NCBI GenBank assembly: GCA_045604965.1
Contig: JAZUPB010000023.1
Coordinates: forward strand, 62,001-126,000
Origin: JAISGQ01 sp045604965
Lineage (GTDB): Bacteria > Bacillota > Clostridia > Oscillospirales > Acutalibacteraceae
Direction of reading: 5' to 3'
Length of the DNA stretch: 64,000 nucleotides
Positions 40,357 through 48,351 of the stretch are shown piece after piece (position 1 is the stretch's first letter; each line of letters opens with the position of its first letter). The notes under the pieces were generated by a model. That model searched no databases. It was not told the DNA's origin and worked only from the letters and a program-made list of their open reading frames with translations. A program made the translations under genes and the position numbers.

Positions 40357-41229
40357 ATGGAGCGCAATATAGAGCGCAGGCACGGTGAGATACCTGTAAT
40401 ATTGGAATATGTTATTCTTACATTTGCGGCACTGCTTGCATCAGGAGGAATATACTTTTTCAGATTCCCCAACAATTTCACCTTCGGTGGTGTAGCGGGC
40501 TTGGCAGTTGTGCTGAGCAACATACTGCCTTTTTCGGCAGCGCTTTTAAACACTCTGCTTAACGCAGTTCTTCTGGTGATCGGATTTATATTTCTCGGCA
40601 AAGGTTTCGGCGTAAAGACCGTATATGTTACTGTGCTTTCATCGGCGGCGGTATGGGCGCTTGAGTATCTGTTCCCGATGAGTCAGCCTTTTACCGATCA
40701 GCCTATGCTTGAGTTTATTTATGCCATAGGACTTCCTTCCGCAGGCTCGGCAATACTGTTTGTGCTTGGCGCATCCAGCGGTGGAACAGATATAATAGCA
40801 ATGATACTGAAAAAGCACTTCGATACCAATATCGGCATATCGCTGATGATTGCGGACCTGTTTGTGTGTCTGAGCGCATTTGCGGTATTTGGCACGACCA
40901 CGGGATTATATTCTCTGTGCGGACTGCTTATGAAGGCTCTGGTTATAGACAGGCTTATAGAAAGCATAAATCTCAAAAAATACTTCACAGTGATAACAAT
41001 GGATCCTGAACCAATATGCGAATACATTCACGGTACTCTTGGACGTGCGGCGACAGTATACAATGCCCAGGGGTCTTATACTCATCAGGACAGAGTCGTT
41101 ATTCTGACGGTAATGTCACGAAAAGAAGGGGCAATGCTCCGCCGATATATAGAGAAAAATCAGCCTGCTGCATTTCTTATGGTAACAAACAGCAGTGAAA
41201 TAGTCGGCAAAGGCTTTAAATCATTCTGA
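40357..41229 (+). CDS. YitT family membrane protein
   Basis: 290 residues from ATG 40357 (AAAGGAG eight bases upstream); an earlier ATG is upstream of the promoter and rejected. Five or six TM helices cover residues 15-190 (DUF161: NNFTFGGVAGLAVVLSNIL and LGASSGGTDIIAMIL are hallmark segments), then a cytosolic DUF2179 domain (YFTVITMDPEPICEYIHGTLGRAATVYNAQGSYTHQDR). Such proteins are widespread in Firmicutes; a transport role is suspected but not established. It is followed after 13 bases by the DUF362 protein. Confidence 0.88.
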   Translation: MERNIERRHGEIPVILEYVILTFAALLASGGIYFFRFPNNFTFGGVAGLAVVLSNILPFSAALLNTLLNAVLLVIGFIFLGKGFGVKTVYVTVLSSAAVWALEYLFPMSQPFTDQPMLEFIYAIGLPSAGSAILFVLGASSGGTDIIAMILKKHFDTNIGISLMIADLFVCLSAFAVFGTTTGLYSLCGLLMKALVIDRLIESINLKKYFTVITMDPEPICEYIHGTLGRAATVYNAQGSYTHQDRVVILTVMSRKEGAMLRRYIEKNQPAAFLMVTNSSEIVGKGFKSF

Positions 41230-41242
41230 GGAGAAGAAAAAT

Positions 41243-42397
41243 ATGTCTGCAGTATCAGTAGTAAAATGCGGAAGCTACGAAGAAAACGAGGTCAGAAAAG
41301 CGCTTGATGAAGTACTCAGCGCCATAGGCGGTCTGTCATGGGTAAAAGAAGGAATGACAGTTGCAATAAAGTGCAATCTTGTCAGTATGATGAAGCCTGA
41401 GCAGGCAGCAACAACACATCCTGCGCTTGTGAAGGAGCTTTGCATAAAGCTTGTTGAGCTGGGAGCAAAGCCGATAATCGGAGACAGTCCGGGAGGACTT
41501 TACAACAACGCATTTCTCAGCGGTATATACAAAGCAACAGGTATGCACAGCTGTGAAGAGGTCGGTGCAGCACTGAACCGTGATTTCGGAGTATCTCAGG
41601 CGGAATTTCCCGAAGCGGTAAAGGCAAAAACATTTTCCTATACGTCCTGGCTTGACAAGGCAGACGGAATAATTAATTTCTGCAAGCTGAAGAGTCACGG
41701 TATGATGGGTATGAGTGCGGCGACAAAGAATATGTTCGGAGCTATTCCGGGAATTACGAAGCCTGAATATCACTACCGTTTCCCCAATGCGGTGGATTTT
41801 TCCGATATGCTCATAGACATAAACGAATATTTCAAACCCAGACTTTGCATCGTAGACGCAGTGGAAGGTATGGAGGGCAACGGCCCGACCCAGGGAGTTC
41901 CCAAGAAAATAGGTGCCCTGCTGGCATCAACCGATTCCTATGACCTTGACCTTATATGCGGAAAGCTTATAGGACTTGACCGAAGCAGTGTTCCTTTGCT
42001 GGAGGCAGCGGCACGCAGAGGCTTATCGAAGGAAAGTGCGGAAGAGGTAGAGGTAATAGGAGACGTTCTGCCGCTTATCGTGCCGGATTTCGAAAATATG
42101 AAGGCAATGACGAATATTGAGTTTGCACCGAAGAATTTCGGTATATTTAACGGCATCGTAGGCTGGGTTGAAAAAACCTGTCTTGTATCAAAACCTGCGG
42201 TCAAGAAAAACGAGTGCATAGGCTGTAAGCAGTGCGAGCAGATATGCCCTGCAAAAGCAATAGTTATGAAAAACAAGCTTCCGGTTATAGACCGAAAGCT
42301 GTGTATTAGATGCTTCTGCTGTCAGGAGTTTTGTCCCAAAGGCGCAATGAAGGTACATAGAACCTTAATAGCGAAGCTGATAAACGGAAAAGATTAA
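41243..42397 (+). CDS. DUF362 and ferredoxin-domain protein
   Basis: 384 residues. The N-terminal DUF362 region (about 1-300) includes MTVAIKCNLVSMMKPEQAATTHP, GDSPGGLYNNAF, NFCKLKSHGMMGMSAATKNMFG and ILIDINEYFKP-like strings. Two 4Fe-4S motifs end it: CIGCKQCEQICPAKAI and CIRCFCCQEFCPKGAM. Both clusters look complete (CxxCxxCxxxCP). DUF362-ferredoxin proteins are thought to be redox or Fe-S handling proteins of anaerobes but lack a firm function. RBS GAGGAG; co-transcribed with the YitT gene. Confidence 0.88.
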   Translation: MSAVSVVKCGSYEENEVRKALDEVLSAIGGLSWVKEGMTVAIKCNLVSMMKPEQAATTHPALVKELCIKLVELGAKPIIGDSPGGLYNNAFLSGIYKATGMHSCEEVGAALNRDFGVSQAEFPEAVKAKTFSYTSWLDKADGIINFCKLKSHGMMGMSAATKNMFGAIPGITKPEYHYRFPNAVDFSDMLIDINEYFKPRLCIVDAVEGMEGNGPTQGVPKKIGALLASTDSYDLDLICGKLIGLDRSSVPLLEAAARRGLSKESAEEVEVIGDVLPLIVPDFENMKAMTNIEFAPKNFGIFNGIVGWVEKTCLVSKPAVKKNECIGCKQCEQICPAKAIVMKNKLPVIDRKLCIRCFCCQEFCPKGAMKVHRTLIAKLINGKD

Positions 42398-42476
42398 AAG
42401 CCGCTCACAATTCAAGAGTGAACAAATGTAATATATATGAACGATAAAATTGAATTTGCAGAGGAATGATAAATTT

Positions 42477-43040
42477 ATGAATGCAAATATTGATGTGTCA
42501 GGTGTTATTCTTGAAACAGACAGACTGATTATCAGAGAATGGAGAGAAACGGATTTAGAGGATTTTTTTGAATATGCAAGGGTTGATGGCGTTGGTCAGA
42601 TGGCAGGCTGGAATCCGCATAAATCAATTCAGGAATCAAAAGTGATTTTGGATATGTTTATTGGAGGAAAAAAGACGTTTGCATTGGAGTTGAAGAATAA
42701 TCATAAAGTGATAGGTTCATTGGGAATCGAAGAGCTCACTCTCTCGTTAGGGGGAGAATATGAAAAGTTAGCAGGTAGAGAAATAGGATATGTATTAAGC
42801 AAAGACTATTGGGGAAAAGGATTAATGCCGGAAGCAGTTAAAAGAGTAATTAATTTCTGCTTTGAAAAAGAAAATTTCGATTATTTAATATGTTGTCACT
42901 CTGTTGCAAATAGCCGATCTAAAAGAGTTATTGAAAAAAGCGGTTTTCGATTTTTTAAGGAAAATGCGCGGGTTGAAATAAACGGAGATGAAAATATATC
43001 GTTATATTATGTATTAGATAACCCCTCTAAAATGAAGTAG
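42477..43040 (+). CDS. RimJ/RimL-type GNAT acetyltransferase
   Basis: 187 residues from ATG 42477 (GAGGA upstream with a long gap; other starts are weaker). GNAT features: LETDRLIIREWRETDLEDFF at the N-terminus, HKVIGSLGIEEL, REIGYVLSKDYWGKGLMPEAV (acetyl-CoA loop, with WGKG in the Q/RxxGxG position) and NSRSKRVIEKSGFRF. It acetylates an amino group, protein N-terminus or small molecule; the acceptor is unknown. The gene is visibly more AT-rich than its neighbours (many A/T-ending codons such as AAA, TTA and GAA), so it may have been acquired. A strong terminator follows. Confidence 0.85.
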   Translation: MNANIDVSGVILETDRLIIREWRETDLEDFFEYARVDGVGQMAGWNPHKSIQESKVILDMFIGGKKTFALELKNNHKVIGSLGIEELTLSLGGEYEKLAGREIGYVLSKDYWGKGLMPEAVKRVINFCFEKENFDYLICCHSVANSRSKRVIEKSGFRFFKENARVEINGDENISLYYVLDNPSKMK

Positions 43041-43112
43041 ATAAATTCATTAAACAGATTCCAAGAATGCGCTTCTATGCATAGAGTCCTGCTGCCTGAT
43101 GCGATCAATAAC

Positions 43113-43144
43113 AAAAGCCAAGCCGCATTTGCGGCTTGGCTTTA
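43113..43144 (+). terminator. Terminator between convergent GNAT and TM-protein genes
   Basis: Stem AAAGCCAAGCCGC / GCGGCTTGGCTTT with a 4-base loop. Confidence 0.88.
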
Positions 43145-43181
43145 ACTGTTTAAGAATAGCTGACCTTTGCTAAAATGATGC

Positions 43182-44177
43182 TTACCAGCTGAAAAGGTTA
43201 TCGATAAATTCGCCGAAATCGGAATCCTCTTCGGTGGCAGCTTCAAAGAACTGCCATGCTTCATAGAGACCCTCCGCAAGAGCTTCGGTATCGGTGCCGT
43301 CAAGAGAATCATTTACGTAATTGCCTGCGTCATCGCCGAACTGACCGATATAGTCAGAAAGGAAATCGCCAACGACAGAACTGAAGTCGAAGTCGGCGGG
43401 TGTATCGCTGCCTGAAGCAGCACCGTTGTAGATGGTGCCGAAAGCATCGAGATAATCCTGAAGATCCTCAGCGTTTTCAACTTCGGGCAGATAGTCTGAA
43501 ATGTTGTTGAAATCAAACTCGCCGTCCTGATAATCCTCTATCATAGCGCCCCAGTCGATAATACTGTCAAGACTGCTGAGAAGAGAAGCATACTGGGGGA
43601 ACTGCTTTATGTAAGCTTTCTGGATGAGTGTAGTGTCGAGAGTGTAGGAATCGTTGATTCTGTAGAGCAGTACACCTGCATCGGTGTTGCTTATTGTCAT
43701 ATTGCAGGATTCGAAGAGCTCGTTTTCAACGGTAAGAGAGAACAAAAGCTGATCATTCTTCAGAATATAGCTTACAGGAACAGTCTTGTCTTCTCTCTTG
43801 AAGGTGAGCTGCTTTTTGGTTGCGGAAACAGAATAGGCGGTGCCGTCCACAACAACGTCGTCATTGCCGAAGAAAGCTACATAACCTGCGTTTTCGGAAG
43901 CAGTATCATATACCCATGTGCCCCTGAGGTCAGAAAGGATATTTTCAGAGACCTTTATTGTATACAGCTTATATCCGAAAAATGCACCCAAAGCCAGAAC
44001 AATGAGAACAGAGAGAATAATGAGAATATTTGCAGCAGTGTTCTTTTTTGCTTTTTTGGGCTGATTTTGGTTCTGTGTCTGACCGTAAGTGGGAACAGAC
44101 TCGTTTTTCACAGCAATAGTCTTGTTGTTCTGGACAGACAGAGCGGTTTCGTTAGATAAGGAAGAGTTGTTTTTCAT
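43182..44177 (-). CDS. Single-TM protein with acidic outer domain, function unknown
   Basis: 331 residues. An Asn/Gln-rich N-terminus of about 50 residues leads to one TM (ILIILSVLIVLALGAFFGYKLY). The outer part opens with a lipocalin-like or DUF5640-like strand set (LRGTWVYDTASENAGYVAFFGNDDVVVDG) and ends in a long acidic helical region (DYQDGEFDFNNISDYLPEVENAEDLQDYL). No catalytic motif. It has its own promoter and no operon partner. RBS GGGAGG 12 bases upstream. I do not recognise a function. Confidence 0.7.
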   Translation of the reverse strand: MKNNSSLSNETALSVQNNKTIAVKNESVPTYGQTQNQNQPKKAKKNTAANILIILSVLIVLALGAFFGYKLYTIKVSENILSDLRGTWVYDTASENAGYVAFFGNDDVVVDGTAYSVSATKKQLTFKREDKTVPVSYILKNDQLLFSLTVENELFESCNMTISNTDAGVLLYRINDSYTLDTTLIQKAYIKQFPQYASLLSSLDSIIDWGAMIEDYQDGEFDFNNISDYLPEVENAEDLQDYLDAFGTIYNGAASGSDTPADFDFSSVVGDFLSDYIGQFGDDAGNYVNDSLDGTDTEALAEGLYEAWQFFEAATEEDSDFGEFIDNLFSW

Positions 44178-44213
44178 TGTTGTTTATTCCTCCCGAAATC
44201 ATTTGTTAATAAA

Positions 44214-44242
44214 ATTATAACACATTTTATGTGATGATTCAA
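44214..44242 (-). promoter_or_regulatory. Promoter of the single-TM protein gene
   Basis: Minus strand: TTGAAT (44237-44242), 17-base spacer, consensus TATAAT (44214-44219), 37 bases before the start codon. Confidence 0.72.
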
Positions 44243-44278
44243 GATGGGCAGAACTTACATAATGGTTACAAAAAAGAT

Positions 44279-44321
44279 AAAATGCAAAACCGTCCTCTGC
44301 GGTAAGGACGGTTTTGCATTT
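44279..44321 (-). terminator. Terminator of the candidate small RNA
   Basis: Perfect stem AAATGCAAAACCGTCC / GGACGGTTTTGCATTT with a loop of about 10 bases, followed on the minus strand by TATCTTTTTT. It lies between divergent protein genes, where no terminator is needed for either. Confidence 0.8.
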
Positions 44322-44421
44322 GTGGATGGGGAACGATATTTTAAGACATAATCAAAATTCAGGCATCAAGAGCAAATAGCGTATCAACTCAATGTAATTA
44401 TACGGTCAAACCCTTGACTGC
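44279..44421 (-). ncRNA. Candidate small RNA with own promoter and terminator
   Basis: About 143 bases on the minus strand from a predicted start near 44421 to the terminator hairpin. There is no ORF of useful length with a ribosome binding site. A promoter precedes it, an intrinsic terminator ends it, and the next gene downstream has its own promoter. I do not recognise a family (not tmRNA, RNase P, SRP RNA or an obvious 6S RNA). It could instead be a long leader with an attenuator for the 43182-44177 gene. Confidence 0.5.
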
Positions 44422-44427
44422 ACTTGA

Positions 44428-44456
44428 ATTTTAGCATATAAAAAAGTGAGTGTCAA
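44428..44456 (-). promoter_or_regulatory. Near-consensus promoter of the candidate small RNA
   Basis: Minus strand: TTGACA (44451-44456), 17-base spacer, TAAAAT (44428-44433). Confidence 0.7.
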
Positions 44457-44619
44457 TAACTTGGGAGAAAAAGTTAAACGTTTTACTTTTTATTTTCGAA
44501 AATAGGCGTGCTAAAAATAAAAAGTTCAAAGAAAATATATAAATTCATAGAATATTATGATATAATAACGTAAATATAATGAAAAAATGACCTGACCCTA
44601 AAGAAAGGAGGGCGGAAAA

Positions 44620-46077
44620 ATGAAAAAACATTTTTTGATAGCAGTGATAATATTTATGCTTATGCTCAGCGGCTGCGGTTCAGCGCCGTTTGATTCCGAG
44701 GGAATGCTTCGTCCGCCCAAAACATCGGGAAACGGACAGGAAATATGCGAAGCGCTGGAAAATCATCTTGGACGCCAGCTTGTTTTCAGATATCCCAGAA
44801 GCGGAGAATACAGATCCGCAATTACTCTTGAGGATCTCGACGGAGACGGAGAAAATGAGGCAATGGTCTTTTTTGTAACTTCGTCGGAAAGCACGCTTGC
44901 GAACATTGCGGTGCTTAATTATGCTCACGGCGAGTGGAATGTAAAGGCTATCGCCGAAGGACTTGGCAACAACGTAAATGTTCTTCTTTTCGGAAATCTG
45001 CTTCCTGAAAGGAAGAGCAAGGAAATAATAGTGGGCTGGAATGTGGGTTCCACAGGAGGCTTGCTGACAGTATATTCATACGACGAAACAGGCCTGAATT
45101 CTGTTGTGATCGAGGATGCGGCAGGAACGGAAGCACAGAGTGCATCGGGATATACGGGCGTGGCAATATGCGATATGGATGGCGACGGAACAGAGGAAAT
45201 TATGACCGCAACCCTCAATACCGTAGCAGCAACATCCACTGTTCGTATGCTGAAATACCAGTCGGGAGAGGGTGCCGAAAAGCTGCTTGTTGCAGGAACG
45301 GCAGATCTTGACGGAAGCGTTGCAAGATATTCCAAAATAACAGTGGGAATGCTTGACGATACAACACAGGCACTGATTATAGACAGCAGCAAGGGTGCTG
45401 ATATGATGCATACCGAAGCGGTGTGTTGGGATAAGATCAACGCAGGTCTTAAAGCACCGTTCAATAATTCGGAGACAGGCACAGTTTCAGGAACAGACCG
45501 CGAAGCGGTAATAGAATCATTTGACCCGGATACGGACGGACTTATTGAAATACCGAGACATACGCTGTTGCCCTGCTATTCACAGCAATCAGATGCAAAG
45601 TTCTACCGAAGCTCGTGGCATTCTTACGATTCCTCTGTTGGCGGACTTTCAGAGGAAAGCGAGCTCGATACGATACTGAATATTGCCGACGGGTACTATG
45701 TGACCCTGCCGCCGTCCTGGCCGTCTGGTATTACGGTAAGGTACGATTCGACCTATTCGACTATGACTTTCTGCCTGACAAACACAGAGTATGAGCATGT
45801 AACGGTTTCTGCATCGGATCTTCGCGGAGATGAGACTGTGGTCGAAACTGATCTTGAAAAAGACAGCGCAGTAATAATAAAGAAAAAAGAAAGCTTTGGC
45901 GCAGAACTGTTCAGACTGAGACTGTTCAGCAGAGAAAACGAGCCGAAGATAGCCTCATACGGATATCAGAAGCTGCGCGAGCAGGACGACAGGATATGGG
46001 CAGTGCAGATATACACATTGGGTGAACAGTATGAAATAACCTACAATGTGATAAACACCTGTTTTTATCTGATGTGA
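44620..46077 (+). CDS. FG-GAP/VCBS-like lipoprotein of a two-component operon
   Basis: 485 residues. The signal KKHFLIAVIIFMLMLSGCGS ends in a lipobox Cys. Two repeats carry FG-GAP-type calcium loops: LEDLDGDGENEAMVFF and ICDMDGDGTEEIMTA, within what reads as a beta-propeller-like half; the C-terminal half is another beta-rich domain (DGYYVTLPPSWPSGITVRYD). It is 16 bases before the response regulator gene and surely in the same operon, so it may present a signal to the kinase or report wall status. RBS AAAGGAGGG. No known name. Confidence 0.78.
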   Translation: MKKHFLIAVIIFMLMLSGCGSAPFDSEGMLRPPKTSGNGQEICEALENHLGRQLVFRYPRSGEYRSAITLEDLDGDGENEAMVFFVTSSESTLANIAVLNYAHGEWNVKAIAEGLGNNVNVLLFGNLLPERKSKEIIVGWNVGSTGGLLTVYSYDETGLNSVVIEDAAGTEAQSASGYTGVAICDMDGDGTEEIMTATLNTVAATSTVRMLKYQSGEGAEKLLVAGTADLDGSVARYSKITVGMLDDTTQALIIDSSKGADMMHTEAVCWDKINAGLKAPFNNSETGTVSGTDREAVIESFDPDTDGLIEIPRHTLLPCYSQQSDAKFYRSSWHSYDSSVGGLSEESELDTILNIADGYYVTLPPSWPSGITVRYDSTYSTMTFCLTNTEYEHVTVSASDLRGDETVVETDLEKDSAVIIKKKESFGAELFRLRLFSRENEPKIASYGYQKLREQDDRIWAVQIYTLGEQYEITYNVINTCFYLM

Positions 46078-46093
46078 ATTAGGAGATGAAAAG

Positions 46094-46795
46094 ATGAAAA
46101 AGATACTTATTGCAGAAGATGAAGATGCTATCCGCGAATTTGTGGTAATTAATCTTCAGCGTGCAGGATATGATGTAACCGAGGCAAACTGCGGAGAAAA
46201 AGCTCTGGAGCTATATTATGAGGATCCGAAGGGATATGATCTGGTGCTCCTCGATATAATGATGCCGGGAATAGATGGTGTATCGGTGTGCCGTGAGATC
46301 CGCAAGGATAACGGAAACATAGGAATAATTCTTCTCACCGCAAAGACTCAGGAAATGGATAAGGTCGGCGGACTTATGATGGGCGCCGACGATTATGTGA
46401 CAAAGCCGTTTTCACCCAGTGAGCTTGTTGCGAGAGTGGACGCTCTCTACAGACGTGTTGCACTTGCCGAAATGAGACAGGGCAATAATTTCAATGAAGA
46501 GCTCAAGTCAGGAAACTTCATACTCAACCTCAGAAACCGTACACTGACAAAATCAGGAGCACCCATTGATCTTACCCAGGTTGAATTTCAGATAATGGAG
46601 TACTTCTTCAGCAATCCCGGTGCTGCTCTCGGCAGAATGGAGATACTGGCCCACGTATGGGGCGAAGGATATTACGGAGAAGATAAGATAGTGGATGTAA
46701 ATATCCGCAGACTCAGAATGAAGATAGAAGACGACGCGTCCAATCCCGTACATATCGTAACAGTATGGGGACTTGGTTATAAGTGGGAGGCATAA
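46094..46795 (+). CDS. OmpR-family response regulator
   Basis: 233 residues. The receiver domain has ILIAEDEDAIREFVVINL (acidic pocket), the phospho-Asp in LVLLDIMMPGIDG, LLTAKTQEMDKV and YVTKPFSPSEL. The winged helix ends in DVNIRRLRMKIE and IVTVWGLGYKWEA. It sits between the FG-GAP lipoprotein and the kinase in a three-gene operon. RBS TAGGAGATG. Target genes unknown; it could control the operon through the palindromes upstream of 44620. Confidence 0.94.
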   Translation: MKKILIAEDEDAIREFVVINLQRAGYDVTEANCGEKALELYYEDPKGYDLVLLDIMMPGIDGVSVCREIRKDNGNIGIILLTAKTQEMDKVGGLMMGADDYVTKPFSPSELVARVDALYRRVALAEMRQGNNFNEELKSGNFILNLRNRTLTKSGAPIDLTQVEFQIMEYFFSNPGAALGRMEILAHVWGEGYYGEDKIVDVNIRRLRMKIEDDASNPVHIVTVWGLGYKWEA

Positions 46796-46823
46796 GTTCT
46801 CGCAGCAAATAAAATGAAAGGAG

Positions 46824-48302
46824 ATGAAAAGCGCGGTGGTAAAATTCAATTTCCAGAGAACAGACGGAAAAGAAATAATGAGTATGGTGCGAAAACGCAG
46901 TGTTATGCGCCGCTGGCTTTTCTCGTCCTTTTCGATAATTGTTGTGGTTCTGGCTATTGCAGTCACAGCAGCATCGCTTCTTATAAAAGACTATTATTAC
47001 AATCAGGCACGGCAGATAGTGGAGAGCAATGTAAATATAAATGCAAGTTATTTTACAGCGACCTCCGGCGTAACAGGAACATCTGATTATATAACTGCGG
47101 CGCAGAGCTATGTTGAACGCTTTGAAAGCAGAGAGACAATGGAACTGCAGTTTGTCGACCGCCGTGGCGTTGTGCAGGTAACATCAACAGGCTTCGAGCC
47201 CGGCAACGAGAAAATGCCTGACTATGACAGCGCACGTACCGGAGAAAGCGGACTCGGAGTATGGAACGGCGATAATTCCCGAGGGGAAAAAGTGCTTGCA
47301 GTGTCGCAGATGCTGACCCTTTCCAACGGGAAAGAGGTAGGTGCAATCCGTATTGTAGTATCATTGGCGCTTGTGGACAGACATATTTTATTTATCGTGA
47401 TACTTCTCGTATGCTGTTGTCTGTTTATTATAGCTCTGGTGCTTGTTTCGAGTTTTTATTTCTTCAGATCCATTGTTCGACCGGTAAAGAACATAACCGT
47501 AAGTGCAAACGAGATAGCGGAAGGCGATTTTACTACAAGGCTTAAAAAGGATAAAGAAGACGAGATCGGAGATCTTGTTGATGCAATAAATTCTATGGCA
47601 GCTGCACTGGCTGCAAACGAAAATCTTAAGAACGACTTTATTTCCTCCGTATCACACGAGCTTCGAACACCTCTGACAGCAATTAAAGGATGGGGCGAAA
47701 CTCTTCGCACCTGCGGTCCTGAGGATAAAGAGATATTCAGCAAGGGTATGGATACCATAACAAGAGAAGCGAGCCGTCTGGGATCGCTTGTTGAGGATCT
47801 GCTGGACTTCTCAAGACTCCAGCGAGGCGGAATGGCTATGAATTTCGAAAAGCTCGACATTCTCGCAGAAATAGGAGAAGCGGTATATTTCTTCTCCGAT
47901 CGCGCTGCGCAGGAAGAAAAAACGCTGACCTTCTTCGAGGCGGAAAATCTTCCTCCCGTATTGGGCGACAGAAACCGCCTTAGACAGGTTTTTACAAATC
48001 TCATTGACAATGCGATGAAATACAGTGAAGCAGGCAGTGAGATTCACGTAACTGCCGCCTGCTCAGGAGACGAGATAAAGGTTATGGTCAGGGACTACGG
48101 CTGCGGAATTGCTGCCGATGACCTTCCTAAAGTAACCCAGAAATTTTACAAGGCAAACAATACCAGACGCGGCTTTGGTATAGGACTCGGCGTAGCTGAG
48201 GAGATAATCGCCCAGCACAACGGAAAGATAGATATTACCAGCCGAGTCGGCGAAGGGACTGCCGTAACGGTTACATTGCCTGTGGCAAAGGAAAAACATT
48301 GA
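46824..48302 (+). CDS. HAMP-containing sensor histidine kinase
   Basis: 492 residues as given from ATG 46824. That ATG directly abuts AAAGGAG, so a GTG at 46836 may be the true start. Order: a short basic N-terminus, TM1 (LFSSFSIIVVVLAIAVTAASLLI), an outer sensor of about 120 residues, TM2 (FIVILLVCCCLFIIALVLVSSFYF), HAMP (RPVKNITVSANEIAEGDF), HisKA with phospho-His in SSVSHELRTPLTAIKGWGETL, and HATPase with FTNLIDNAMKYS and RRGFGIGLGVAEEIIAQHNG. The sensor is periplasmic-type, matching the lipoprotein partner encoded in the same operon. Confidence 0.92.
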   Translation: MKSAVVKFNFQRTDGKEIMSMVRKRSVMRRWLFSSFSIIVVVLAIAVTAASLLIKDYYYNQARQIVESNVNINASYFTATSGVTGTSDYITAAQSYVERFESRETMELQFVDRRGVVQVTSTGFEPGNEKMPDYDSARTGESGLGVWNGDNSRGEKVLAVSQMLTLSNGKEVGAIRIVVSLALVDRHILFIVILLVCCCLFIIALVLVSSFYFFRSIVRPVKNITVSANEIAEGDFTTRLKKDKEDEIGDLVDAINSMAAALAANENLKNDFISSVSHELRTPLTAIKGWGETLRTCGPEDKEIFSKGMDTITREASRLGSLVEDLLDFSRLQRGGMAMNFEKLDILAEIGEAVYFFSDRAAQEEKTLTFFEAENLPPVLGDRNRLRQVFTNLIDNAMKYSEAGSEIHVTAACSGDEIKVMVRDYGCGIAADDLPKVTQKFYKANNTRRGFGIGLGVAEEIIAQHNGKIDITSRVGEGTAVTVTLPVAKEKH

Positions 48303-48351
48303 GTAATATCCCGAAAGCAAACAACACAGAGTAATTGAAAGGACATAAAAT

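Larger units (their letters stand above)
44178..44619. other. 442-base gene-free region between divergent genes
   Basis: No ORF of note. It holds: the promoter of the minus-strand TM-protein gene (44214-44242); a strong hairpin with T-run on the minus strand (44279-44321); a separate near-consensus minus-strand promoter (44428-44456), so that 44279-44421 reads as a small RNA gene; an imperfect palindrome GTTAAACGTTTTAC (44473-44486); and an AT-rich inverted repeat ACTTTTTATTTT / AAAATAAAAAGT (44485-44525) ahead of the FG-GAP lipoprotein operon. Confidence 0.6.

Noticed and set aside
44279..44321. Hairpin as the terminator of a neighbouring protein gene
   Set aside because: Both neighbours are transcribed away from it, so it does not end either. 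It is better read with the minus-strand promoter at 44428-44456.
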